Shown: positions 12,001-24,612, counted from the first letter of the stretch. The stretch is DNA of 64,000 nt from Scortum barcoo (GCA_023238725.1 CM041546.1:19786085-19850084); one strand, 5' to 3'. A program made the numbers and translations. Notes: a model not told the origin generated them from the sequence alone.

Positions 12001-15000
12001 ATGAGCATTTGTGCACCAAGCTCTGAATTCTTATGAGACAGATGTGTTATTTGTTCATTCTTTGTTGAAATTCCTCTGTAAGGGCTGATACACAGTCAAT
12101 ATTATTCAAAGGAAAAACGGTTATAGGCACATTCTGTCTGGGGCACAGATAAGCCATGAATTATTTCTCATGAGAGAGGCAGGCAGGAGAGATATCACCA
12201 CATGCGGTTTGAGACGATATGGAAATCAGACATGTCCTGATTACATCCATGAGATAAAAGGCAAATGGAGGCAACAAAGGTGTGAATGTTCTGCTATTTC
12301 ACTTTCCAGGTGAACAACAAACTACATATAAGAAGAACCATATTTTGTCTCCTCAGCTGGAAAATGTCACACCAGGATTCTTGGACAGATTCAAGAAAAT
12401 CTCTAAGCAGAGAGAAGTATGTGGAGAAAATGTAAATTAGCTGATAAGTATGCACCAAACTCATTCCAAATAAATAAGAGAAATGAGAAATTATTACACT
12501 TTCTACTACCCAAAGTAGTAGAAAATGTAAAAGTCAAAGGTTAAGACTGTTTCCATTTTTTTCTGTGATATTTGAAGTAAACACTGATAACAAGGCTTTG
12601 CAGCTCAATAGCAACAGCTGAGAGAGCTCAGACAATCTCCCATTGACCTCTTCAAATTCAAGATGATTCCACTCATCAGAGTTCTGCAGAAAGCCAAAAC
12701 ATCTGCACCAAACCTTGCATTTTCCAGAGAAATCCAACCACCGTGACTGAAGTCTTACCCAGACTGTAGAGGCTGAGCGCTCCGTAGTCAAAGAAGTAGC
12801 AGATGTGGCGGGACTCCGGCGACATGGTGCTGAAGGTGTGGGCACAGCTGGAGGTGAAGGGGTAAATGCAGATGAGCAGCATGTACACCAGCAGGGGCCA
12901 GGTGTAGCTGTCGGTCAGGAAGTTCAGAGTGGAGCAGAGCACGCAGAAACGCCACAGGAAGTACCTGCGAAATCACCGCTTTGTCTTATTCAGGCAGGTT
13001 TATCATGATCAACTCAACTCAACTGACCTCAAAGCTCCTCTCTGACTTCGGATGTCACATGCTATTCAAGGCTGTTGTACTTGGACTTCTCTGACATCCT
13101 GGACTTTGTTTTGATTCAGGCTCATTGTATTTTTGAGGATGTCTTTCCAACTTTTTCCCACCTTTCTAAAAATCTCAATAGTGTGCTTTATCCACTGTTT
13201 ATTTCTCTGCTGCACTGTTGAGAATTTCAGGGATTACATCTGAGAGACTAAACTAAGATCCTCATACTTTTACTGACTTCATAATGTTTTCACAGCTGTG
13301 TTCATCATTTTCAATCCATGGAAATGGTGTGTGTATGTGAATATGTTTATATATAAATGATACTTTAAATAAAAAAAACACAGTGGAAACAGATTCAGTC
13401 AAAATCAATGATTTCCACCCTGTTACACACACCATGTTGGTAGGAAGTGGGTCCAGATGTTGATCGTCTCGTTGTTCATCTGGAAGCTGCTGAGGACACA
13501 GTCCAGTGCTGAGCTCCTCGGGTGACGGTATCCAGAGATGATGCTATCCTCTCCTGAACACCTGAGGGCCAAGCAGACAGTTCAGGTGAGCTATTACACT
13601 GGAAAAAGGCTGCTGACCCCTGTGGGCAGACATCAACTCCTCACCATCTCCCATTTAAAGAGGTGAGAGGGCAGCATCCCTGGAGCCTGCAGAGAGTGTG
13701 CAGGATCATTTATTTGGAATTCACAACCTCTCACCATTACTTCTTCCTGTCTAAAACAATGTTAAAGTGTGTACTTGGATATAATGATTCCTAGCATTTT
13801 AAGCTGGTGATCCTTTACAGGTTGCATGTCTAAGTTTTGAGAAGTTCAACAATTTGTTTTGTTTGAATTATTAAATATTAAAATTTGTTAAGCAGAGATT
13901 TGTATAATTTTCTTTTAATTTTCTATAATAATCTCCTAATCCCTGAGATTTATCTCGTGACCCCCCTCTGAAGGATCTTGATGTCCAGATTATGCTCAAT
14001 GCCTTCAGTAGTTCTCAGTCTACCTTAAGAAGTGTCACATATTGACAACCTATGGCCAAAAAAGTCTCACACTGGTTCTAATTGATGTGAAAGAGGGTGT
14101 GAAGAAAAACAAAGACGTCAATGTCAGTATTTTCCCAAGCAGAGAAGCTCTAATATCAACCTGCTAATTCAAATAGGCTGTAGTAGAGCATTTCAGTAAC
14201 TTTGTCTTACAACAATTTAGCTCATGAAGTTCCATATTTTAAGCACATCAGTGAGATCTATTTCAACATATACTCAGTTTTAAAAATAGCATTAGGTCCA
14301 GTTTCCATAGCTATGGCCCTTTAAGTATCTTTCTTAAATAACTATCTTTGTTCCTACTTTATCACTAGCTGATATATCAAACATTTCATTCAGTCTTCAC
14401 TGAAGCCCTCTAACAAATGGGAACTGATGTGTTTTATACAGCAGCAGACTAAGACCTAGATCACAAACAGGACCAAGGACATAATGGCAAAAGACTAAGT
14501 TATCTATAGAAACTCAAACATTTCAAGTCTGCCAACATAAAAACCAAAGACAGATATCTTAGAACTCGACAGTGTTGACTGGAAATTGTGGCATAAAACC
14601 ACATAAACAATGACGCCTTATCATGCAAGATAAGATCACTACAGCAGGGTGGACGGCTGCCAACACAGATGCTTGAACTGCGGGGCTCTGCCTCCACTTG
14701 AAGGACAGTTCTTCTGCCCAAATCAGCCTCCAAATATCTTTCCTACAGAGGCATGAAAGGTAAATCATCCATTAAGAAGTTAAAGTGTGATGAAGATGTG
14801 GAAGAAGAATACTAGGATGAAGGCAGTGAGTTTCTTGTTGGTCAGTCAAATAAAATGCATGCTTTCTCTCAAACTTACAGCTGCAGCTCAGCATGCACAA
14901 ACTAATTGCTCTTCAGTGGGGTGAAAAGCTAATGTTAGCACAGCAAGCCGTGGGTAGAAAAGCTACAGCAGTACAGGAGGCTTCTTGGTCCTGTTGTCTG

Positions 15001-15820
15001 ACCTTGATAATATCAAAGTACAACTGCTGATAAATACTTTGTCCCCTTTGAGAAAAACAATACTTATCATTGATCGTACTGATGATGACAGAAAATGTTG
15101 TCTGTTCTATGGATCACTTATGTGCACAAATCGAAAGACCACACCAAAGACTGTGCAGCTTGTCCTTCAGACTTCAGTGGCCCTGCCGACACTCTTATTC
15201 TCACTTACTTATTTAAGAGTAACCATTATTTTTAGTTCAACAATGAAGTGAATGAGTGCTCTATGTGTGATGCAACTCTGCAGTTCCTCTCAGCCCTGGG
15301 GAGCATGTTAGTGTCTTTCAGCTCGTTGTGTTGCAGCTTTACTGTTTTGGTTCACTCTCAATGCTCTCATCAACTTTGCTTCCTTAGCATGCTACTGTTG
15401 TTCTGTGTCTGCTGGATGTGTAAATAAGCAACCGTTTGCTAACGCATTCACCACGTCAGCTTTATAAAAGGTGAGTAGTTGTGTTTACAGCTTGTCACAC
15501 TTGAGTTGCCAAAAAAATTCTGATTACGCTGGTTTAAATATAGTACACAATGTAAATATTCCAGCTAGAACTAACACCTACAACCACAATAAACATCAGT
15601 GATAGCCTACTTATATCCTCACTGTTTAGTCCTCAATTTTACTTAAATTCTTCCTAAACTGAGAATCACCAGAGGATATCTGGTATTTACAGCGGCATTA
15701 AACAAACTGTGTGACAGATTTACCAAGTGTCTTGTAAGTCTTGTAGACAAGGTTCCCCTCCTTCCTTACCTTAGGGACCTGGTGAATGTCAAAGAGCTGG
15801 GGGAGCTTGATGCTGAGCAT
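6091..15820 (-). CDS. paqr6: Progestin and adipoQ receptor 6 (membrane progestin receptor delta)
   Basis: A seven-transmembrane PAQR-family receptor at the cell surface. Family members of this branch bind progestins for rapid, non-genomic signalling (known of the family). Coding exons, 5' to 3' on the minus strand: 15770-15820, 13433-13561, 12759-12964, 8891-9017, 7809-7905, 7097-7241, 6091-6356. The start MLSIKLPQLFDIHQVPK matches the PAQR5/6 N-terminus. Seen further on: NNETINIWTH; the metal-site segment SSCAHTFSTMS; DYGALSLYSLG; FLELQ with RTGAF; HLPERLAPGRFDY; and GHSHQLFH with the C-terminal histidines. Length would be about 339 residues, as expected for the family (human about 344). PAQR6 is preferred over PAQR5 because of HQVP, SALDCVLSSFQM and LRTGAF, and because smg5 is next door. 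Odd point: exon 2 has one base too many for the conserved junction, giving an early stop. An in-frame alternative uses 15724-15820 joined to 13433-13553 (see findings). All introns are GT-AG. Confidence 0.88.
6495..6620 (+). repeat. hAT-like MITE fragment
   Basis: A partial copy of the dispersed family described at 49,700. It shows the opening attagtcaatagg-type block and the motif gatttcagtcattt with decayed sequence after it. It lies in paqr6 intron 6. Confidence 0.45.
10165..11288 (-). pseudogene. Tc1-like transposase, frameshifted
   Basis: The broken transposase gene of the element at 9907-11728. All three catalytic acidic positions are still readable, but in two frames, and the N-terminal DNA-binding part is in a third fragment. 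The region 10,929-11,000 holds a short repeated GAGGAACAG-type tract. The C-terminal fragment of 181 codons is open to its own stop. Confidence 0.9.
11393..11530. repeat. Imperfect short tandem repeats inside the Tc1-like element
   Basis: The phrases cttgctattg, gcctataatt and ccacctgttgtctatt recur two or three times at short spacing between the transposase and the right terminus. They look like local minisatellite-style duplication within the element's non-coding end. Confidence 0.6.
11631..11834. repeat. Duplicated segments spanning the right end of the Tc1-like element
   Basis: A roughly 32-base segment at about 11,637-11,668 (aaaacacacccagaagac and onward) lies inside the transposon. 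It reappears outside it at about 11,740-11,771 with one base difference. Immediately after, a unit of about 32 bases beginning accactgtataatg is present twice in tandem (about 11,765-11,828). Confidence 0.8.
12965..13432. other. paqr6 intron 2
   Basis: A short AT-rich intron between the exon encoding the NNETINIWTH segment and the exon encoding the following transmembrane segment. Nothing else was recognised in it. Confidence 0.7.
13562..15723. other. paqr6 intron 1 (between coding exons 1 and 2)
   Basis: A non-coding stretch of about 2.2 kb. The part at about 15,280-15,480 resembles 34,220-34,420 in smg5 intron 15 (shared blocks such as gttttggt and aatgctctca), which suggests an old dispersed repeat. 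No further exon was found that would repair the frame between 15,820 and 13,433. Confidence 0.5.
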
Positions 15821-16041
15821 GCCTGCGGGCAGTCTGATGGCACCCCTCCCTCTCTGACAAACCTCCCTGATCCTGGCTCGTCCCTCACGACAGAGGACTA
15901 ACCAGACAGGGTAGTCAAACACCGGGATCCGGGCCCTTTGTCCTGGACTGTCTGGTTCCCATTGCAAGCACCGTCCCCAGCCCTGGCTCCACCCGCCACC
16001 GACACCGCCACTGGCCCCGATCCCCCGCCACACTGGAAACA
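15821..16041 (-). other. paqr6: paqr6 5' UTR part of the first coding exon
   Basis: A good minus-strand acceptor (ctctgcag) ends at 16,042. The exon then runs without an in-frame stop to the conserved ATG at 15,818-15,820. It is GC-rich and lies in the same frame as the receptor. The most likely role is 5' UTR, because the family start MLS-K-LP is conserved. Confidence 0.5.
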
Positions 16042-17815
16042 CTGCAGAGACACACAACAACACACGCGCAATGAGACACCAACAGCACACAGAGGCCTGT
16101 CAAATTCAAAATCCAATTCAAGATTCTTGTTAACAAGACAATTATTGAGCTTTGCACTGACAGGGATCTGCTTACATTATAGATCTACAGCAGCCCAGTT
16201 TCATCAGTTAGTCTCTGGGCCCTTTGGATCAGGGTTTGTCAGTAGTTTCCTGTTCCAGTCTTCAAACTAAGGGGGAAGTCTGCATTTTTGAGGCTCTTGC
16301 CCTTAAAATTTTGAACCTTCTCCCTGAACTGGGTCAGAAGCCTAAAAAGTATTATCCCTACTTTTGCAAAAGTAGAGATTCCACAATGTAAAATGCTTGA
16401 TTGCAAGTAAAAATTCTCCATTCAACAAATCCAACTAAAGTTAAACTACACAAGTATTATCAGGACGAGGCACTTTGGCAAGAGAACATTTACGCTGATA
16501 CAGTTGTAACATATTGGATTTGTAAACTCTGCGTTTTTAGGTTTATCTTTGATATGATGTTAACAGGATATTAGCATGAAAGTTTTTATGACAGAGTCCT
16601 CAAATGTGGCATCTTTGTTGACCGGAGGCGACGCTGAGAACAATCTTTTATTGCGGCTCCCAGACATCAATTTGAAGAATGCCCAGCACTGTCACATTGC
16701 ACTGCCCTGTGACTGAAAGCATGCATGTAATAACAGCATGTCTTTGAGATCCAATATTACACGGAACATTCCTTCTTCATCGACAGGAGAGGAACATCAT
16801 CACATAACTGATTCTTACACAACAGCACTTCAATACTAAATACTAAATGACTTTTATTATTTCTTATTTTTACCACATTCTAAACATCAATCCCTCCTTC
16901 CATTTTAATAATTCACTGAAATATAGCTCTATACTGATGTTCAACTGAGAGATCAGTAGAGCCAATGTCTGTGGTGTAGAAAACAGGGACCGAATCGTGG
17001 AATTTGATTATAGAATCATCCGTTAAAGGCAGAATATCGTGGAATTTGCCGAAATGTACAGAAAATAAAAATCAGTGTTTTCACTGCCTTATAAGCATTT
17101 TGTCACAGCCCCTAAGCCAAATGAACAGGAAAACACTATACTACAATGTTTTGCTGTAATTTCCAGGCATGTTGCTTCTGTCGACTGCGTTTTGGTAAAG
17201 TTGGAGTTAATTCACACATTCAAACTTTCCGGATAAGAAAAACAGCAGGTACATGTTTATATATGACAGAATACAAGCTGGATAACCTTTAAAATTGATG
17301 TCCTTGTCTTATTTGTTATGTGATGATCTATGCATATTGCGTGCACACACACACCTCTACTGAAGGGAAACTGTTGTTTTGCTGTAAAGATATGGAATTA
17401 GACTAGGACCCTTGCAATGTTACTTACATCCCTGTGTCTCATCACAGTTGTACCATTTTTCTCCAGACCTGACAGGAGAATTTCCTGGCGCCTCTCCTGT
17501 CATTACAGCTCACACCTCGAGGGGCTCCTCTCTAGCAGTGTGGGAGCAACAAGAGGGGACCGCCGCTTACTGCAACCCAGCTGCAGGCCCCAGCCTGTTA
17601 ACTGTGACAAAGTGAGCTTTGTGGAGGCTGAAGCCTTGAGAGTACTGGGGCCAAAGGATGACTGTTACACGCTGCACTGGATGGAAATGAGGCTTCTCAC
17701 ACTCACACACACACGAACACACACACAGTATTCTGGCACAGAGAACATGCGCAAATACTCTGAGCACTAATGTGCATGCACACTAGTACAAATCCTGCAT
17801 TCATCACGGCTGCAA

Positions 17816-17867
17816 AACACACACACACACACATACACACACACATACACACACACACACACACACA
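17816..17867. repeat. (CA)n microsatellite
   Basis: Interrupted CA repeat with two T interruptions. A shorter CA tract lies nearby at about 17,700-17,728. Confidence 0.95.
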
Positions 17868-20029
17868 AAGCTTGTCTATGATAATAGCTAAGAAATGCCA
17901 CTGGGTTCACTACAATGTGAAAGAAATGCTCATCTGAATTCAGATCATTAGCATCATGTGGTGCCAATGATTTGAATAGCTAATTTAAGATTGGGAGGTG
18001 TCTTTTTGCAGGCTGTGTGACTGATTTGAATTACAACATCTATGTATTCAGAGTAAATACAGATTAGATTATAACTGGCTATGAGAGATGGACGATGAAA
18101 GAGGGGGACTTTATCATGCCAAGCGCAGCCTTCAAAGAGCCAAACAGTTAGAGTCAATTTGGGACAGATGCCTCCATGTTTTTAGACATGAACCATAAAA
18201 ACATACTTTTGAAGACATGGACTTCCCTCAGTGACATCAGAAGGCAGCTATGCACTGTGGATTCACAGAGCTTGGTGACGTAGGAAAGTTTGTCAGTGTC
18301 TCCTGACATGTTGTCCAGTTACAAGTGTGGAAAAATCATGTGACACAACCCTAATTCTCCTTTAAACGCATGCAATAAACGCACTCATGCAGAAGCATTC
18401 ATGGAACAGCATAAGTCTGATAGAACAAAAATGGCATGCTCAGTTTCAAACACAAAGCACAGGGCAAAAACAGAAATGAATATGGGTTTCAAGCTCAACG
18501 TGCTGATCCTTCAATATGCAAAAAGCTGCTGAAGAATTGATAAGAACCAGAGAGCGCAACCAAATGAGTGGCAGAAGGCTCTCATCTGACAACCTAACTT
18601 GTATTAACTCTAAAACAAAACAAAACACAGTTTGTGAGGTGAAAAAAAGCGCCTTTGATTTTTCCAAATTAGTTCCCAAGGATTCACAAAGCCTAAGCTC
18701 TAACAAACAGTGTTGACATGAACCGTCTTCACCCCATCCTTCTTTTGGAGGTCATCCTGCTCACTTGATGGAATAACTGAGTCAGTCGATGAACCCTCTG
18801 CTCTACTGTTTCTCCTGAGTCCAGAAGGAAATATTCACATGGTACAAAACACATGGATTTGTGCTGAGTTAGGCAAGACACAAATTTTGGTTGCCCGCTA
18901 CAGACTAATACTAATAAAATGTGCTTTCCCCTCTGCAAAGCCTCTCTAAATATTGGCTGCAACAAGGGCTTTTTGTGTAAGTGGTTTATTAAATCTTGTA
19001 TGCATCCTCCCACAAAAGATAACATCTGACTGTGGTTTCCGGGAGATTTGGGGGAAAAAAATATTTACATGTATGTACATGGATGTATAAAAAATATACA
19101 TCCAGTACTTCAGAGAAAGTCATGTCAAAGGGCAAAGGAGGGTGTGTTGTTTGTTTCACACCTGTTGGCTCAGATGTTTCGTTCGCAGTGATGTTGTGAT
19201 GTCTTCGCAAAGCCATTAAAAAACAAAACAAAAAGTCTGGCCAGAGAGTTTTCATTAGGCAAGATTTCAGCTCTGTCTTGTCTGTCATTTCAATCTCGAT
19301 CTGTCAACTTTAAAAACAAATAAGAAACTGAAATTGTCTATCACCTGAACATATTCTCCTTCACTCTCGTTTTTATACACAATAACTATGTTTTGGCAAA
19401 GTAAAAGTGAAAAATATTGAAATTAAGAAAATACTGAATTAAGGATATATTTTTTATTGGATCTGACAGGAAAAAATTACTATGAAGTACAGTTTTTTAC
19501 TTTCATTTTTAACTTCAGGGTGTTTAAATCCACAAGAGAAGAACACTACAGTTATTTCAGCTGTTTTTGGTACATGGTCCCACGATTTTAGGGGACAGAA
19601 GGTCTTTGGATAAGTTGACATATATTTATTTAACGTTGCATACGTCTTTTCAGGAATTGAATATAGAGCAGGGAACGTCAATATAACTTTAACTTCAGTA
19701 GGTGATCATTAGCTAACAGTCTTTTATTACTGATTACTGTTTGAGTCGGGCAGGTGTATGGGCAGGACTACTAATACAAGTTAGGTTGTCAGACGATACT
19801 GAAGTTTATAATTACAATTAAAGTTATAATTTCTTTTTTTAGATTTTTATGCTAAATATCTTATTTTCTTATTTTTTTATCTTACCCTATGTCTTGCATT
19901 TCCCTACTATTTATTTTCCACTGTGTGTCTTGCTGCTGAATCTGAATCTTCTTCCTCAATCACTACTGCACAGATTCTGGCAGTCATTGCCAACAGTTCA
20001 CTAGGTGATTTGGGTGTGTTGTGCTAGTA

Positions 20030-20240
20030 GTTGCTAATGTAGCCTCAAGCAGAGATGAGCAGCGTGTTTCAAAGATCTGATAATCATTTCTCTCTAACGC
20101 CACACCTCCAGATTTTTTTCTTTTGCAAACTTGAAATCTTCAGCCCCAAAACAACACTGTTTCAAGTGACATCACTTTAGGCAATTTATCTGACAGCTTC
20201 CTCTGTAGCCACAAAACACTTTGCAATTTTTGTTTTTTTT
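20030..20240 (+). repeat. Dispersed repeat, copy A
   Basis: This segment aligns by eye with 48,800-49,020. Both share gagatgagcagc, a ctccacac/cacacctc block followed by agatttt, then caagtgacatcactt or the near match caaatgacatcactt, and atttatc. Family not identified. Confidence 0.55.
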
Positions 20241-21288
20241 TTTAACATATGCAGTCCTCTCTAAGTCCTGAAAACAGACTTCGATGTGTGTAAACGGTGG
20301 CTGAAACGTACATACAAGAGGCATATTCCATTTTCTGTGTGCATGCAGAGTGGCGCCGATGTGTTAGAGGGTGTTTACTCTGCAAACATGGAGAGGAACA
20401 CAAGTCTAGTGACATGAGCTATTTACTCTGACAGCTCATGTGACTGACACCGAGCATGAAATGAAAACATCTGTATCCCACTTTTCACCTCCAGACTGCA
20501 GCCGTTACCTGTAAGCCCTGTAGCAATACTGAATGCACCCAAACAAGACTTCCTTCCTTTTTTTTTGTTCTTCTCTTGACATCTGAAATTCTTTCCCACT
20601 CACTTGTGACATTGTCACGTGACCTTTCTCAATGGTCGTCTTTATTGGCCAGAGGCTGACAATAAGAAGGCTGTGCAGCAAGCATATTGCCCATGTAGAT
20701 TAACACATGTGCCCTGTACTGCACGTGTACCAGCCTCGTCTCACGCTATAGAGCGCACCCCTGTGCTGCTGTGACATGGTTAGCCCGGGAGCTGATGGTT
20801 AATGCACTATTTCATAAAGGAAAAATCTTTTATTCTATACTTTCACAGTTACATTTTTAGTGAATTTAAGACTAACTGTGTCGCACGTTGTGATTATCCG
20901 TCATGGTTAACCAACTTTTATCTGCCTAATCTGTGATTCACTACAGTAATTTTCCCCGAATGCTTTTCAGCAAACATCCATCACAGTTTCCAAGTCTTAT
21001 TATAAGAAACTCCGGGATTGTTTATCTTTAAAGTCGCTTACAAATACTACAAATAGTCAAGTTGCCATTTATGGGCTTGTTTTTGCTGTATAAGTGTTGC
21101 TGATTTGGGCTTGCTCCCTATATGTCTCCTGTTTCCTCTGTTTCCATTATATCTTTCTAACTAAGTGAAAAGTGAAAATACATTAATGCATGATAGTTGT
21201 TCATCCTGTTGCAGGATCTGCCAAGAAACCAGTTCTCTCAGCCCCTACTTTATTTCTGAAATGGTTACAAAAGAAAAAATATATTCAC

Positions 21289-21348
21289 AGACAGACAGAT
21301 ATATAGATAGATAGACAGATGGATAGATAAATAAATAGATAGATAGAT
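21289..21348. repeat. GATA/GACA tetranucleotide microsatellite
   Basis: Imperfect GATA and CAGA units over about 60 bases. Confidence 0.9.
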
Positions 21349-22679
21349 TAAGTGACCTCTCATTTTGGTAGGTAAGGTTGTCTGGTTCTTTTCTTGTTTC
21401 TCTCACAAGATCCTGCAATACTTCCATCCAGAAAACATGCCCAAACATGCGACATACGTCTACATACATACCTGTTTGCCTTCAATGTTGGCGGAGAGAG
21501 GAGGAGCAATCTAATCAAGAGAGCAACTTTTTCGAGTTAGGAAAATAAAAGTATTACTCAGTGCATCACTGGTGACATTCTTGTTCTCCTTTAACATCTG
21601 TGAGGAAAAATAACTCTTGAAAGAAACTCCTGCTCCTTGATTATGGGAGACAGACAACAAAACGTGTGCTGTCAGTTCATACCACTATCTCAACATGACA
21701 TCATGTGTCACTTATCAAAAACAACACCTACAAACCACTAAACAAGCCCAGAAAAAGAGCATGTACTCAGGTTGGATTTTTCCTTTAACTGCATTAAAGC
21801 AGAAACTCTCAGTCAACCTAAGAAAAAAAACTGCATCTGCTGGGGTCATATCTCCTCCTACCGCCCTGTGACCAAGTGTTTGAGGTTACTTTAGTATCTG
21901 ACACTTCATGGAGTAACCTTACACACGGGAACCTACACTAAACCTTGTTAAGAGACATGTTTTATAACTTCCCTCTTTTTGGTTTAAGTCTGCACTTCTG
22001 AAAAACACTCCAGCATGACTTCAGTGTTCCTCCTTGGTGACACCCCCTTCCTGGTACATCTCACGCTACAGCATTGCTCAAGGTTATGTAACACAGCGCC
22101 TATGTGTTCTTAGAGATCATGATGGATAACTGTAGGAACAAAGGGGTAAAATCAAAACAGTACATTTCTATGAAAATATCTTAGCTGTTTTGTTGATCAT
22201 CTAAAACCTGTATTTGTTTTATAATTAGACAAAAGCCATGTCTCAATACTCAGCACTGTCAGCATGTTCCTTTGGCCGGCATATGACTGTTGATACTCTC
22301 TGACAAATAAAAAAAGGAACACAATGTCAAGTAGAAACCAGTTTCAATTCACTACTAATCAAGTGTGAGGTCATGAATTTTAGCGTGAGACAGAAGACTG
22401 AGCTGGCTGGGCGTATTGTGTAGTGGAGATGTGCACACTTGACCCTTCTCCCACCCCCTAAGCATGTTTGTCATCCATCTCCACTCTACATTCCTCTACT
22501 ACAGTATCTGCACCTGACTATCAACGTGGTTTACATTCATGCACCGGAGCTCCCGTTTCACATTTTCTATCGGCTGCCATGAAAGACAACAACAAAATTC
22601 AACACAGTTGGCTTGAAATTAGGATAATTATAATTTAATCATATTCGTATTAATGTGCTAATTGTTTTTTTTTTTTCAA

Positions 22680-22745
22680 CTCAAAAGGTCTATTAAATGT
22701 CAGAAAATAGTTTAAAATGTCCATCCCAGTCCCCCTGAGACTGTC
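22680..22745 (-). repeat. hAT-like MITE fragment
   Basis: Contains tattaaatgtcagaaaatag followed by aaaatgtccatcccagt, the reverse complement of the 3' part of the MITE family described at 49,700. The copy is short and decayed. Confidence 0.4.
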
Positions 22746-23715
22746 ACAACTCATAAACAATTCAAAAAGCTGCCTGTTAAGATGAAATATTCAACAATTT
22801 ATTGTCGTGTGCACAACAATTACATCGATCAATTGCTAGCAATGAAGTTCTTAGGTCACAGACTCCCTAAAACAACATTTAGAAGAAAATCCACACAAGC
22901 AAATAACAGCACTAAGTAATAAAATGAGATAAAAACCTTTAATCACTTCAGTTGATCGACTAATCGATACCTCGATGGCAATTAACCATTTACATTTCTC
23001 CCTGCCTGCAGTTATCGCTGTGATCTCTAAGAACACACAGGCCGTGTTACATTACCATGTTGACATGTGGAGGGGGAACCAGGCAGGAACAGCTTCAGAA
23101 AAACATCCCAGCATGACTACAGACCTGAACCACACAGAGGGAAGCCATCAGAGCTGAGACTACAAACACACGTCTGCATATCTCTTAAAATAAAAAAAAA
23201 AACGGTATCAACTGTGGATGATGAAAAACGTAGATTAAAAAAAAAGTGTCAGAAATAAACAAAACAATCATTATTCCTGCTCTGTGGGAGTGTACAGTGG
23301 GAGAGAGGTCCATGTGGCAGCAGCTCACAATGTGGGAAAAAAAATCCAAACACCTCTCTGAAGTTGGAAAAAAAAACAGGGTTAGAGCTGTGAGTGTATA
23401 TTTCGTCTGGGACACGGTCTCCACAGAAAACACGCAGGTCACATGCAGCTAATTCTCAGAATGACTTGGGATGGTCCTCAGGCCCCGCGTGTGTGTGTGT
23501 TTTTAATTTCCTCTTCCTTTGCTCATTACAGGCGACTTTCTCGGGTATTCCTCCACAAAGAATTTTTTTTTTATTTTACTGACGCGAAAGCAGCGAGGAG
23601 ACAAAGAGCAGCTCCTACTGAGAGCAGCAAAACTTCCACAGCGACCATAAAAAAACAATAACACACACATACATGCGCCTTTGTCACACACGCGAATACG
23701 AGTTTTCCGACTTAC

Positions 23716-24030
23716 CGCGACCCCCGGACATGCGGAGGTTAAAGGACGCCCCCCCGGGACTGTCCCCGTAAACACACTGCGGGCTTTCTGAGGCACAACC
23801 TGGCCTGGCTGTCCTAATCTCTCCTTCTTCCTCCTCTCTCTCTCTCTCTCTCTCTCGGTTTGTATCTGTGTCGACTCCACACAGCCTCCTTTTCTCTCGT
23901 CCCGCGCGAGCCAGTCAGAGGCGCCGCTCGCTGCTCACGTGGATCTGCGGAGCAACAACAACACGAGCCATGTGTGCGCGCGCCACCGGGAGACGAGAGC
24001 GCGAGGATGCCACGACGTTAACGGGACCGG
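23716..24030 (-). promoter_or_regulatory. paqr6: Probable paqr6 first exon and CpG-rich promoter
   Basis: GC-rich, CpG-dense sequence stands out from the AT-rich surroundings. On the minus strand a strong splice donor (GCG/GTAAGTC) ends an exon at 23,716. The exon contains an ATG at 23,729-23,731. The transcription start is inferred to lie between about 23,880 and 24,030. A (CT)n tract at 23,830-23,856 lies inside it. This is inference from composition and the donor site alone. Confidence 0.5.
23830..23856. repeat. (CT)n tract
   Basis: About a dozen CT units (GA on the minus strand) within the putative paqr6 5' exon or promoter. Confidence 0.9.
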
Positions 24031-24399
24031 AGCGGTGATCTGGAGGTGTCCACTACAAGTTTCTCCCGTTATGAGTCCCTCGATTAAGATGCCTTTGAAC
24101 ACTGTGAGGTGTTTGACCCTCATGTTGTGGTCAAATTTGACCGATTTAAAAGTTTTATCTCTGAAAAATGTAGTTAATTTGATCAGACTGACCTTAGATT
24201 CCATGACTTTGTCCACAAAGAGGATTTCAACACACAAAATAAACTTGTATTGATTTAAATACAATTTTGTGTGTTTTATTCAACTTTTGTACACTCTTGG
24301 TGTTCCCGGTTCAAAAATGACCGGTCATTAGAAATGAATGGGGGAGACGACAATTAGTGTATAAAAGTGAGCTCAGGTACATCCTCATTTGTCAGATGG

Positions 24400-24459
24400 A
24401 CACACACACACACACACACATATGCATGTGCACACGCACACACACACACACACACACAC
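24400..24459. repeat. (CA)n microsatellite inside the piggyBac element
   Basis: Two CA blocks separated by a short ATATGCATGTG spacer. Confidence 0.95.
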
Positions 24460-24612
24460 TTTGGGTTCCCTTTCAACCACTACATGATGAACCTTTGCCC
24501 AGTAGAGTTTCTCTCCCACAGGAGCAACACCTGTTGGCAGCTCTCACAGACAGCTGCAACGTAGTTTCAATAATACTGAACTTTTCTCGTAGCTTTGGTA
24601 TATAATGCTTTT

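Larger units (their letters stand above)
16042..23715. other. Putative first intron of paqr6
   Basis: About 7.7 kb with no coding exon seen, AT-rich, with microsatellites and at least one dispersed repeat (20,030-20,240). It is treated as an intron only because a splice donor at 23,716 and an acceptor at 16,042 face each other on the minus strand. Transcript data would be needed to prove it. Confidence 0.4.

Noticed and set aside
15698..15723. Reading straight through the paqr6 exon 1 donors to the stop at 15,698 as an alternative short protein
   Set aside because: Two good donors lie before it and the downstream exons match the receptor, so this is intron sequence.
6091..15820. Assignment of the receptor as paqr5 instead of paqr6
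   Set aside because: Wording such as HQVP, SALDCVLSSFQM and LRTGAF, together with adjacency to smg5, fits PAQR6 better. The two are close paralogues.
23939..24253. A 104-codon plus-strand frame starting in the CpG-rich block
   Set aside because: It crosses into the piggyBac element end and has no domain. A divergent gene from this promoter is not supported.
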